A stretch of DNA of 38,490 nucleotides. Source: Candidatus Altimarinota bacterium (GTDB lineage Bacteria; Patescibacteriota; Gracilibacteria; BD1-5; UBA2023). Under the pieces are notes generated by a model. That model had not been told where the DNA came from. It made no database searches and was given only the letters and a program-made list of their open reading frames with translations. Made by a program: the position numbers and the translations under genes. Location: contig JANQGT010000010.1 in assembly GCA_028277205.1 (NCBI GenBank), positions 1-38,490 on the forward strand, read 5' to 3'. Shown in pieces: positions 10,637 through 21,792 of the stretch; positions within the stretch are counted from its first letter, which is position 1; every line of letters begins with the position of its first letter.

Positions 10637-11583
10637 TGACGACACAATCGGTACTCGACGCGTGGCGCCTGCTAAATGAAAAAGAGACACTCAAACGATT
10701 TAATTTTTTTCCATCTCTCGTCACGACGGTCTATCTCGGCGGACTCATCCTGTATCAGGTGGCGTTTACCTACGCCGAGACCGAGAGAGGAGACAGTGCG
10801 GCGGCGTTTTTTCGGCGCCTTTTAGAGCTCGCGTATGAGGAGTATTTTTTCTATATCGTGGTGATAGCGATAGTCGGAGTGCTGACCTACGTCGTCACGA
10901 TACCCCTCTCTCAGGCGTGACTGCTCGCCCTCATAGACAAGCACATCCGCCTGGATCGGGGGCTCATGCAGGCATCGGGAGACCGCTCAGAGCATTTCTA
11001 TAGCTACGCTCTCTCGAAGGGCATCATAAAATTTCTACCGGTCTTCGAGCTCAATAACATCATGGTTCCTTTCAATCTCCTGAGCATTCTCTCATTTTAC
11101 CTCTTTCTCATACGCATCCTGGATGAGTATATCGTCACCGTCTCCGTCATCGTCGGCGTGTATTTTCTCATCAGCCTCTTTGTCAATATTCTCTTTGCAT
11201 ACTCCCGATACTTCATCGTATTTGAAAATATGTCGGCATTCCAGGCGATCGGGGCGTCGATCGAGATGACTTTTGACAATCTCTCTGAGACATTCAGATT
11301 GTATTTCACCATCCTGCTTGTGTACTTTCGTACGCTGCTTGCCGCGGCATTTTTTCTCGTATTTCCGTTTTTGCTGTTTGCAGCGCTCTCGTATATCACG
11401 ATCGACTATATCCGCTCGATCGGGATCGTAGCGCTCGGAGTCGTATTTCTCATATTTCTCGCACTCGTCTCGCACCTCAATTCCGTACTCGAGATTTTCA
11501 CCCAGACCGTCTGGTACAATACCTACATGGAAAACAAGCAGGAAAAGACCCGACAAGAAGGAAAGAATCAGGAGACAGCATAG
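10636..11583 (+). CDS. polytopic membrane protein of unknown function
   Basis: ORFs 10636..10920 and 10966..11583 are in frame across one UGA (SQA-G-LLALIDKHIRLDRG). Multiple hydrophobic segments. The start overlaps the preceding stop (TAATG). Ends in TAG. Confidence 0.7.
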
Positions 11584-11715
11584 CGACGCATCTGAAAAAT
11601 TTTCATGATCGCTTGATCACCCGAAATCTGAAAAATGCTCGAAAGCGTACTCGCGATACCGTATCGTATGAATGTATCGCGATTATGGTCTGACACAAAT
11701 ACGTGCGAGAAAGTG

Positions 11716-11743
11716 TTGGCATTTTCAATCACGGGACTATAAT
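11716..11743 (+). promoter_or_regulatory. putative promoter of alaS (TTGGCA-N16-TATAAT)
   Basis: -35 TTGGCA at 11716-11721 and -10 TATAAT at 11738-11743, 29 nt before the ATG at 11773. Confidence 0.55.
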
Positions 11744-11772
11744 GCGATTGTACTCTCGTAAGCCCCTCTCTT

Positions 11773-13902
11773 ATGTCCATCCACTCCTGAGATATTCGCT
11801 CGAAATACCTCGAGTTTTTCCGACAAAAACAGCACGCCGTCATCGAGTCGGCACCCCTCGTCCCGGAAAATGATCCCTCCGTCCTCTTCAATACGGCGGG
11901 CATGCAGCCCCTCGTCCCCTATCTGCTGGGGAAAAAACACCCCATGGGCACGCGTCTGGCTGACGTGCAAAAGTGCATTCGCACCGTCGACATTGACGAT
12001 GTAGGGGACAATACGCACTGTACATTTTTCGAGATGCTCGGAAACTGGTCGCTCGGCGACTATTTCAAAGAAGCGTCGATCCAGTGGTCGCACGAGCTTT
12101 TGACCAGCTCGGAGTGGCTCGGCATCGATCCCTCATGGCTCGCCGTCACGGTATTCGAGGGTGATGAAAACGCACCCCGCGACGAAGAATCGGCGACGAT
12201 CTGGAGGCAGCTCGGCATCCCCGAGAGTCGGATCAGCTACCTGCCGGCGGAGGACAACTGGTGGGCGGCGGGACCGACGGGACCATGCGGACCGGACACC
12301 GAGATTTTTTACTGGGTGGGCGAGGGCGAGCCGGATCCAGAGTCAAATGTCGCGAAAGACCCGAAAAAATGGATGGAAATCTGGAATAATGTCTTTATGG
12401 AGTACAATCGCAAAAAAACAGAAAAAGTCCTTCTTCTTGATGGGATGCATTGCCTCTTTGATGAAAATCTGGGAGTGGACGAAGCGGTGCTCAGTCGCGC
12501 TCGCGCGCTCTCATCGCGCATCATCGTGGTGACGATGGTCTCACGCGATGCACTCTCCCACCTCGCAGATATAGGTCTCGAGGTCATAAGCTACGATTTT
12601 GATCCGCCGAAAACCAATCCCGATTTTTTCAAAAAACTCCTCTCAGAAAAGTCGCTGTCCCCCGACGATGTCGTGTATATCGATCACGCGGAGGAAAATC
12701 TGAAAAGCGCTCGAGACGCTGGCATCACAAACTGCGAGCTTTTTGAGGCGGTAAGATCATTTGACAAGCTGGAGAAATATCTGTACACACTCGAAAAACT
12801 GCCCGCGCAAAACGTCGATACCGGCATGGGACTGGAGCGCATCACGGCGACACTCGGGCATGTAAAGTCCGTGTATGAGACCGACATATTCGCCGATGTC
12901 CTGGAAAAAATCCGCACCATCGTATGAGCAAACAACTATCATGAGCGATCGGCGCGCATCATCGCCGATCACCTGCGCGCCGCCACGCACCTGGTCGCCG
13001 ACGGCGTCGTCCCGAAAAACGTCGATCAGGGATATATCCTGCGACGGCTGATACGACGGGCGATTCGCGAATTTTTCAAAATGGGATATGAAGAGCGGAT
13101 AATCGCCGAGATCGCACGGATGTACATAGCGAAATTTCGGGATGTCTATCAGTCCGTACGCGATAATGAGACGATGATCATAGAGGAGCTGCAAAAAGAA
13201 GAAGAGCGATTTGCAAAGACGCTGAAAAACGGACTGCGCGAGCTGGAGAAAACCGCCGAGCCCATCACGGGAAAAGTCGCCTTTGATCTCTTTCAGACGT
13301 ACGGATTGCCGCCGGAGATGATAGAGGAGGAGCTCTCAAATCTCGGTCGTCCGCCATTTGATCGTGCAGAGTTTGATCGAGAATTCGAGCACCATCAGGC
13401 GATTTCGCGTGCGGGTAGTGAGCAAAAATTCAAGGGAGGACTCGCCGATACCGCCGTCGAGACAGTGCGACTGCACTCCGCCACCCACTTGCTTTTGAGC
13501 GGACTGCGGCACGTGCTCGGCGATCATGTCCATCAGGCGGGTGCGAATATCACGACCGAGCGCTTGCGGTTTGACTTTACGCATCCGGAAAAGCTGACAG
13601 ACGAGCAAAAGAGCGAGATAGAGCAATTTGTCAATGACGCCATTCAGACCGGATTTAGTGTGACGATAGAGGAAATGCCCAAACAAACAGCACGCGAGAC
13701 CGGTGTCGAGTGAAGTTTTTGGGAGCGGTATCCGGAGATCGTGTCTGTCTATACGATGCAGAGCGTCGATGGTACGATCTACTCGCGCGAGCTCTGCGGC
13801 GGTCCACACGTCGAGATCTCCGATCGGATGGGTACATTTCGCATCACGAAAGAAGAGTCATCGAGTGCAGGCGTCCGGCGGGTGAAAGCGGTACTGGAAT
13901 AG
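11773..13902 (+). CDS. alaS: alanyl-tRNA synthetase with internal HAD-like insertion and no C-Ala domain
   Basis: MSIHS(G)DIRSKYLEFFRQKQHAVIESAPLVPENDPSVLFNTAGMQPLVPYLLGKKHPMGTRLADVQKCIRTVDIDDVGDNTHCTFFEMLGNWSLGDYFK...VDTGMGLERITATL...FADVLEKIRTIV(G)ANNYHERSARIIADHLRAATHLVADGVVPKNVDQGYILRRLIRRAIREF...LHSATHLLLSGLRHVLGDHVHQAGANITTERLRFDFTH...TGVE(G)SFWERYP...RELCGGPHVEISDRMGTFRITKEESSSAGVRRVKAVLE, then TAG. Three UGA=Gly. Confidence 0.95.
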
Positions 13903-13922
13903 TATTTGATAACCGGTTTTTC

Positions 13923-14363
13923 ATGAAAATCACTCTCTGCGGCAGTCTCGATTTTTCCCATGAGATGGGCGATATCGCACGGCAGCTCGAAATACTCGGG
14001 CATATCACTCGCATTCCCTATAATGCAGAACGAGTTCTCTCTCAAGAAATAACGCTGGAAAATATCATACATGCAAAAGAAGATGGCACAAGAATGGTCA
14101 AGCTCTCCATCGAGCATGATGCTATCCGCCGCCACTATCGAAAAATCGCCGAAGCCGACGCCATCCTCGTGGTAAACCTCGAAAAGAAATGAATCCCCGG
14201 CTATATCGGCGGCAACACGTTTTTAGAGGTAGGATTCGCGCATGTACTGGATAGAAAAATTTTTCTGCTGCATGAAATCCCCGACATGCCCTACACGACG
14301 GAAATTCGCGCGATGCAGCCGACTGTGATCGCGGGCGATCTGGAGCGCATAGTCAGTGAGTAG
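13923..14363 (+). CDS. nucleoside 2-deoxyribosyltransferase-like protein
   Basis: MKITLCGSLDFSHEMGDIARQLEILGHITRIPYN...IEHDAIRRHYRKIAEADAILVVNLEKK(UGA)IPGYIGGNTFLEVGFAHVLDRKIFLLHEIPDMPYTTEIRAMQPTVIAGDLERIVSE, then TAG. The CGS start and AILVVN..K.GIPGYIGGNTFLEVGFA pattern fit NDT-fold proteins. Confidence 0.7.
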
Positions 14364-14400
14364 TCAGCGCTGATCTTCACGAAAATTCGACATTTCCACC

Positions 14401-14429
14401 TTGAGAAATCAGGCACCATATGCTACTAT
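14401..14429 (+). promoter_or_regulatory. putative promoter (TTGAGA-N17-TACTAT)
   Basis: -35 at 14401-14406 and -10 at 14424-14429, upstream of the M23 gene start at 14460. Confidence 0.45.
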
Positions 14430-14459
14430 AGAGAGCGCTCTAGTGCATAATCAGTTTTT

Positions 14460-16514
14460 GTGAAGCTATCGCTTTTTTCAGGTATTCGAGTGTTTGCATG
14501 CGTCCTGCTTTTGTTTGGGGTAAATGACGCCTTCGCAGACGACGGATTTCGCTATCCGTTTGATCAGGTAGCGCATCCGGACTGCCGATTTTCCGAGTGG
14601 TCGACCCTCGACGACGAGTGTAAAATCGACATGCCCCGAATCGAAAACGCCGACTACGAACGCTATAAAAATGACTTTCTCTATCAGCGACTGTATACCG
14701 TCCTCTGGGGCGCCACCTACAAATACGGATGGGACGTAGGACAGGGATCGCATCTGGGCATCGATGTCGCTACGAGCCGCGGGACGCCCGTCGTCTCCAT
14801 CGCGGACGGGACGGTCGTACAGGCAGGGTGGCTGGGCGGATGGGGAAATACCGTCACGGTGCGCCACCGACTCGAGGACGGATCATATTTGTTTTCAAAC
14901 TACGCACACCTGTCGAAGATCTCGGTCGTCTCCGGACAGTCGGTCGCATCCGGAGAAAAGCTCGGAGAAGTGGGCAGCACGGGAAACTCGACGGGAAATC
15001 ATCTGCATTTCCAGATCGATACGACGGATCAGTCGCACCCCTACTACTATATCACCTGCGGCGCCGGCAGAAATCCGTTTGATATCGTCAATGGCGGACT
15101 CTGCCGCACCTGGCTCGAAAACAATACCATCGATCCCATCGCTTTTCTGGAGAGCGGAGAGCTGCTCGCGCAGGCGCCGACCGTCACAAAGGAAACAGTG
15201 GAAAAAATCAAAGAGCAGCCCCGCGTCGTCATTGATCAGACGGAGGTCGAGAGCCGCGAGGAGATCCTGAAAAAAGAGCTCGACATTTTCCTCGAAGATC
15301 ATACGATCCGCGTGAGCCTGACCACTCTCGAGAGAAATATCCCCCTCGGCGGCACGGTGGAGGGAGCGATCATCGTCAAACGAAAGCGTAAGCCCTTTAC
15401 GTGAATCCTGCCCGCCGAAGGCATCACGCTGCACGCCGATCCGGGAGTACTCGATTTTTCACCGGAGCGGATCCTGGATATAGAGGACGGCATGCGTACA
15501 TTTACCATCAGAGGGCTGCAGTCCGGACGACATCCCATCAGTCTGCGCATCGGCGACCAGATCCTCTCTGTCACGACCGTGGACGTCTACGTCCCCGAGC
15601 AGGAGCGGGATCCGACGGACGGGGCATTTTTCTACGATCCTAGTATAGAGCTCGCGGATGAGCGGACGGGAGGGTATATCATGAAAACGTCTCGGGGAGC
15701 GTACCAGCTCGATATTCCATTTGATGGTGTATACGTGCTCACGGCGACATCCGGACGCGCGAAATTTTGCAATGTCTCCCACAAACAGCGAAAGGAATGC
15801 GCGACGGGCGAGCTGGTGGATGATCTCATCTTTACCTATGCGGACACGTATCGAGGCGTCCTCGTGTTTAATCTCGTGCCCCTGGACACCCGGGACGTGA
15901 CGCTGGAGGTGTCCCGCTATGATGATCGCAGCATTCTCTCGACCGGGCGGGATATCAGTGTCTCGCTGCCGCGCGATCTGGATACCGCTGGCATCTATCG
16001 CGACGATATCCTCTGAGCACTCAAAAAATGACTCGTGCGCGTACGCTCCGGACGCATCCTGCACGATCGTGATCTGCGCGGACGCGAAGCAAAAGAAATC
16101 ATCCAAAACATGCTCGGCTACGCCTACCTGCGAGCTGGCAATGATCGAGCGCTCAAGCAAGCTTTGGATGCGCTCATGAAGCGATTTGTGCAGAGTGCCG
16201 ATGCGACAGTGAGCGATTTTGACGTGCTGACCCGGGGACAGTTCGCACGGCTGGTCATGGAGGCATTTGCCGATCCGCGCGATATCGTCCGCGATACCGG
16301 CAGACTCCGGGACGAGGACGGCGAATACCGGGCTGAAATTTCGACACTGCGAGTCCGCGATGCATTCGCATGGAAAGACCGGTTTTCCGAAAATTATTTT
16401 CAGCCGGCTAAAACCCTCACACTGTGAGAAAGTCTCTATTTCGCCGATACGTACCTCGAAAATTTCATAGAGCGAGCAGAGAAACGAGGACAATCATTGA
16501 CACTCTGAGAATAA
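14460..16514 (+). CDS. secreted M23-family (LytM/DD-endopeptidase) protein with long C-terminal region
   Basis: GTG start and signal peptide. M23 core: GSHLGIDVATSRGTPVVSIADGTVVQAGWLGGWGNTVTVRH...FSNYAHLSKISVVSGQSVASGEKLGEVGSTGNSTGNHLHFQID. UGAs at KPFT-G-ILPAEGI, DIL-G-ALKKW-G-, TLTL-G-ESLYF and TL-G-E, then TAA. Confidence 0.88.
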
Positions 16515-16517
16515 AAT

Positions 16518-17231
16518 CTATCACTCAAAAAATTTTTTATACAGCATTCGAAATACGATATTCAGCGCGTTGCCGCTGCGCTGTCATTTTGCCAGTGAAT
16601 AGGCATCATAGCGGATCGTGACGGGCACCTCTAGAAATGCAATATCATTTCGTACGAGCAGCTCCACGAGCTCGGATGCATACTCCATGCCGTCCATCGT
16701 GAGCTGGATTTTTTTTATGCTGTCGATGGAGAGTACCCGATAGCCATTGTGCGAATCCGAGAGCCACACCCCCGAAAACGCATACGTAAACCACCGTCCG
16801 CCTATGAGCACGAGCCTGCGAATACAGGGAATATTTGAGGATGCATCCCGACTCAGAAAGCGCGAACCGAGAAACACCCCGACCTCCGGATATCGCTCGA
16901 TCGCATCCAGAAAGTGCGCCATATCCGCGATATCATGCTGTCCGTCCGCATCAAATGTGATGACATACCGGACATCCGCACTGTCACATCCGGTACGCAC
17001 ATACGAAAATCCGGTCTCAAGCGCGGCGCCGGCACCGCGATTTATGGGGTGTCGGAGCGTCGTGATGTCGGATCGACTCGCCAGATATTCCCGCGTGCCG
17101 TCGGTACTCCCGTCGTCGATGACGATGATGCGGTCATATCCGGCGCGCCGGATGGTATCGATCACCTCCGGGAGACGGGTAATCTCATTGTACGAGCGGA
17201 TGAGGACGACAAACGCCGAGAGATCGAGCAT
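16518..17231 (-). CDS. family 2 glycosyltransferase (dolichyl-phosphate-mannose synthase-like)
   Basis: VVLIRSYNEITRLPEVIDTIRRAGYDRIIVIDDGSTDGTREYL...FDADGQHDIADM...GSRFLSRD...DSHNGYRVLS, extended past UGA as SLAK(G)QRSGNALNIVFRMLYKKFFE(G), then TAG. Confidence 0.87.
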
Positions 17232-17258
17232 GATAGCGCATTCAGATCAGTATGGCTG

Positions 17259-17264
17259 ATTATA
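17259..17264 (-). promoter_or_regulatory. possible -10 box (TATAAT) for the GT2 gene
   Basis: The reverse strand reads GGTATAAT about 27 nt upstream of the ATG. No convincing -35 found. Confidence 0.3.
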
Positions 17265-17288
17265 CCGAAAAACACGCCGAGATACAGT

Positions 17289-18956
17289 CTACGCCGAGAA
17301 AATATCGCGTACGAGCAGTTGGATCTTTCGTCGACCTCGAAAGCTCGAAACGGATACCTCTACGACGAGCGAGACCACGTCCGTCGCACGCAGGCGGTCA
17401 TACCACGCCCCCCATCAAAACGCCATGATCTCCACACCCTGCGGACAATCCGTGATAAAAAAGCGCAAGTGTCGCATACCATCACCCAGAAAGTCGATAC
17501 GGGAGAGACGGACGTTTTCCATCAAAAACAACGGCTTTTCATTTCCGGGTCAGTAGGGGGCAAAGGTCGCAAGCATCGAGATAAGCGCCGCATCGATATG
17601 GGAAATATCGAGGATACACTCTGGGGAAATGCAGCTGACCGGAGGCGCATCCGGAAACAGTGTTCGAGTATGCGCGAGGATTTTTTTTTGAAATTCCTCG
17701 AAATACATAGCATCCATCGTAAATCCCGCCGCCTGACGATGCCCGCCAAATCGCAAAAAATACCGGGAAAACTCCGAAAGCAACCCGATGATATCCAGAT
17801 ACTCCGGGCTCCGACAGCTTGCGATGAGTACGCCATCCTCTCGGCGCAGGCAGCATGCCGGTTTTCGAAACTGCTCCGAAAGCCGTCAAGCAACGAGACC
17901 GGTCAGTCCGTGCGGGATATCATCGGATACGAAAAACAATACCGGCTCGGATGCATCCACCGATTCGCACGCGACGGCAAAATACCGGTCTGTCAGAGCG
18001 CGACGCTTGAGATTGAGCTGTTCGAGCGCTGCGAGGCAACCATCGAGATTTTCCTCTCTGGCAAGCAACGTACGAAGGGCGAGAAGCGCGTCGTCGAGAC
18101 GTCATGCGGCATTGAGCCTGGGACCGATGTGAAATCCCACGACATCGCTCTCGAGTCCATCGGAAAGTCGCTCCCCGACGAGACGAGCGAGACCGGGATG
18201 ACAGCTTTCGCGCATCTGCGAAAGTCCGAGACTCGCGATGACCCGGTTTTCCCCTACCAGATCCATACAGTCGGCGATCGTGCCGAGTGCGGCGAGATCT
18301 ATGTATTTTCTGAGGATATGGACAATTTCATCATGAGAGAAAATCTGCAGCGCAACAGCATGCAAAAACTGAAACGCCACCCCGGCACCCGACAATCCGG
18401 GAAACGGATAGCTCGTATCGGGTAATCGGGGATTGAGCACTGCGAGTGCATCAGGAAGCGTCTCGGGAACACTGTGATGATCCGTGACGATGACATCGAT
18501 ACCGCGTGATCGTGCGGTCGCTATCGTGTCGGTATCGCGCGTCCCGCAGTCGACGGTGATGATCAGTTTCACGGATTTTTCCGAGAGATCATCCAAAAAG
18601 TGCGCGCGAAATCCGTACCCGTCCCGTACGCGATGCGGCAGACGATAGGATACCTGTACGCCGATTTCATGAAAAAATCGCACAAGCAACGCCGTCGCAG
18701 AGACACCATCGACATCGTAGTCACCAAAGACGACGACGCGCTCCCCCGTCTGTCGCGCATGCAAAACCCGGTCAACCGCCCTGTCCATACCGGGAAAGAG
18801 AAACGGATCCGAGAGATGCGAAAAATCGGGCGCGAAAAAGCGCTCGGTGTCCACGATGCCGCGCCGGGCGATCATGCGATCGCGCAGCTCATCGACCGAG
18901 GAAAACCGGGATGCCGCATCGATATCCCGACCGGACCAAGAAAGACTCATAGACAC
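17289..18956 (-). CDS. recJ: single-stranded-DNA-specific exonuclease RecJ
   Basis: VVVFGDYDVDGVSATALLVRFF...ITVDCGTRD...VIVTDHHSVPETLPDALAVLNPRLPDTSYPFPGLSGAGVAFQF, continuing across UGAs; ...RFGGHRQAAGFTM...FAPY(G)PGNEKPLFLMEN...IMAF(G)WGAWYDRL..., then TAG. Confidence 0.93.
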
Positions 18957-19022
18957 ACCGCCAAGACAAGAAGTGCATCGAATAGTATCGGATTTTTCGC
19001 GTCTGGCAAGAAAGCCCTGCCA

Positions 19023-19694
19023 CTACTCCCCCGACGTGTCCCGGTTTTTTTCTCGAAAATACCGGCACGTACGCCGTAACGGACAGTCGTGACACCGGGG
19101 ATTTCTGGCGGTACACCGGTATCGCCCGAAGAGTACGAGCGGGTGGTGGATGCGTCGCTTTTGCTCATCGGTCAGCATCTCGTCGAGGACTCGATCCGTC
19201 TCGTCCGGCGTGCGCGTCGAGACCAGCCCCAGACGATTTGCCACGCGATGCACGTGTGTATCGACACCCACATACGGCGCATCATAGAGCACCGAGAGAA
19301 TGACTTTGGCAGTCTTTACTCCGATACCGGGGAGCCTGCGCAGCGCAGGCATATCATTGGGAATTTTCCCGGCGTGTTCTTCGTGCAGCATTCGCGCGCT
19401 CTCATGGATGTGCTTTGCTTTGGTTTTATAGTAGTTGACACTGCGGACGTACTCGGTCAGTGCTTCGAGCGAGAGCGCCAGCATATCGCCGGGAGTTTTC
19501 ACTCGGGCGAATAATGGCGGCGTGATGCGATTGACCTGTCGATCCGTGGTCTGCGCGGAGAGCATCACCGCCATGACGAGCTGAAATGGCGTCTCATACA
19601 CGAGCTCTGTGGGAATATCGGGACACTCCGAGCGTATGGCGGAAAACCACGCATCGATCTGCGACCGGGAAATGCGAGTGCTACTGGATCTCAT
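19023..19694 (-). CDS. nth: endonuclease III
   Basis: PFQLVMAVMLSAQTTDRQVNRITPPLF...LPGIGVKTAKVILSVLYDAPYVGVDTHVHRVANRLGLV...CTARNPRCHDCPLRRTCRYF (HhH-GPD plus 4Fe-4S cysteines). No UGA. Ends in TAG. Confidence 0.95.
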   Translation of the reverse strand: MRSSSTRISRSQIDAWFSAIRSECPDIPTELVYETPFQLVMAVMLSAQTTDRQVNRITPPLFARVKTPGDMLALSLEALTEYVRSVNYYKTKAKHIHESARMLHEEHAGKIPNDMPALRRLPGIGVKTAKVILSVLYDAPYVGVDTHVHRVANRLGLVSTRTPDETDRVLDEMLTDEQKRRIHHPLVLFGRYRCTARNPRCHDCPLRRTCRYFREKNRDTSGE

Positions 19695-21786
19695 ATCCTT
19701 CTCATCGTGAATATACTGACTGTTTGTCCGGACTCATGATCGCCGGAAAAATGGTATCGCACGGAGCAAAATCACTCGAATAGTCCAGCGAATACGCACA
19801 GGGGCACGACGCGCACGCGGATACCTCTCCGTAGGCGTAGGCAGATCAGGAGAGACGATTTTGCTGACACGTATCCTCGGGAAATACGCTCGCGAGCGTC
19901 GTCGCATCGGCGCTCGCGGTCGCCGCTTCATCCAAATCAAGAGTCTCGGCATTCGATACTGCAAGTGTCGTATTTGTCTCATCCGAGTCCGAGAGTATCG
20001 CGGTACTCGCGAGATCTCGGGTCGCTATCCGGGGGCATCCGAAAAATTCGGAAGTGCCGTATACTCGAGGGCACTCATCCTCTGTATCGGGTATGCTATC
20101 GCGATCGTAGTCGCCACTGTCACGCACATGCACGAGCAGTGAAGCAAAACCGGTATTTCCCGCCGAGTCGCGGACGATGAGAGTCGCTCGATACGTCCCC
20201 GGAGACTCGTATCGATGGGATGGAGACTCGCCCGCGGCATCCGTCCCATCACCGAGATCCCACGTGTATGCAGCTGCTCCGACGACTCCGTCGATATCCA
20301 GTGAAAATCCGACCGACTCCCCAACCGCGGGGGCGATGGGATCGACTGCAACTGCGACGAGCAGAGAGCCGAAAACGCGACACGAGGCACCCTCGGCGCA
20401 CTGTGCGATCGATGTCGAGCTGCAGACGTATCCATCCGGACACGAGCACGACTGGTCACAGGCGGGTATTTCATCATCTGGGCTCTCATCGGGATCTATA
20501 GTACGATACAGGTGAAATCTCGCGCTGCCCGATTCGCGTCCATCCTGAGCGATCGCGCGCACCGATCCAAACCATACTCCCCGGGAAAAACGAACACCCT
20601 CAAGCGTCCGTCCCTCATAGCGCGCGATCTCTCCCGTATCACGATGGGTGATCGTCCAGACATATCGCGTCTCAGACGAAAAATCCGAAAGAGCGTACAG
20701 AGTCATCGGGGCATTTTCACTGGTCTCGCCGTCCGTCTGTACTCGCACGGCGAGCGATCCGACGAGCGCTCACGCGGCTGTTTCGTCTGCTATAGTATTT
20801 TCGTTTGCATTCGCATCGAAAGCATTGTCGGTCTCGCCGTTATCTTCATCATCGGCAATATTTTCTCTATCGTCCGAGCCAGGCGTATCACGCCCATTTT
20901 CCGAAAATGACTCGGATATACCGGTATCGTCACTCCCATCCCCGGGAAATGATTCGGACGTACCGGTTCATTCCCGGTCTTTGGAAAATCGCTCATCCGC
21001 ATCACCCTCGATATCCCGGTATTCACAGAGACTCGTCGCGAGCGTACGAGCTGCCATACGAGCAAAATCGGCGCGGGTCAAGTATTCATCCGGAAATATC
21101 CGCCCCTCCTCGTCAACTGCTATCATATCAAAATCGATCGCCCGCTCGGCATATGCATACCAGTAATCGGATACATCCGAGAGATCATAGCGCCTCGGCG
21201 GAGGATCAGCATTTCGCGCATCATCCCACAGATCCGCCTGCCGCAAAAGCAGCGCCGTCGCCTCGATGCGGGTGATGGCATTTTCCACGCAAAATGGAGA
21301 CTCGGAGTACACTGCGCCGTTTTGGCATGCGGTCGTCCCGTCGGGACCGAGTATGTATCCCTGCACGATACCCTGGCTGTTTGCCTCGGATATGCAGTAA
21401 AAATTTTCATTGGCATACGAGACGTCGGGAAACGGACGACGCACATACCGGGATACGAGATCGAATCCCGGAGTACGACAGTTTGTGCATCCCACCTCCA
21501 TGACGATGGCAGTAAAATCATCGCGGCGGATGAGCGCCTGCGGATAAAATCGATGCTCGAAATTATCGGAGATGATGCCCTGCTCGTAGAGTGTGCGCAC
21601 GTCGTCGTAGTACGCATCGGACGGCTCTATATCGGTATACGGCAGCGCAAATGCTTTCGTATCGAAAACACCTGTCGCCACCAACGAAAGCGCTATGAAG
21701 AACACGATCCGAGACAGAGAAAACGCGAGCATTTGAGAGAAAATTATACCGAGCATTATCGTCACAATAGTAGCATACATTTTCAA
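19681..21786 (-). CDS. SLH-type surface protein with PKD domain and thrombospondin-3-like calcium motif
   Basis: ORFs 20968..21786 and 19846..20748, plus a tail, are in frame via UGAs. N-terminal SLH-like segments (YTDIEPSDAYYDDVRTLYEQGIISD...RRDDFTAIVMEV; YDLSDVSDYWYAYAERAIDFDMIAVDEEGRIFPDEYLTRADFARM). PKD (AYTWDLGDGTDAAGESPSHRYESPGTYRATLIVRDSAGN). TSP3-like DYDRDSIPDTEDECPRVYG. Ends in TAG; overlaps the nth start by 14 nt. Confidence 0.83.
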
Positions 21787-21792
21787 AAAACG

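Noticed and set aside
11584-11772. Possible minus-strand coding remnant in the alaS upstream region (ANTFSHVFVSDHNRDTFIRYGIASTLSSIFQISGDQAIMKIFQ)
   Set aside because: No good start and no family resemblance. The interval contains a convincing plus-strand promoter for alaS instead.
8462-13902. Apparent pseudogenes/frameshifted genes (SBP in four pieces, alaS in two pieces)
   Set aside because: Pieces are in the same frame and separated only by TGA. Reading UGA as Gly restores intact genes, so this is genetic code, not decay.
19023-21786. nth/SLH-gene 14-nt overlap as a sign of misassembly
   Set aside because: Both frames are intact, and short same-strand overlaps recur here (pilins, sulfotransferase/flippase), so ordinary gene packing explains it.
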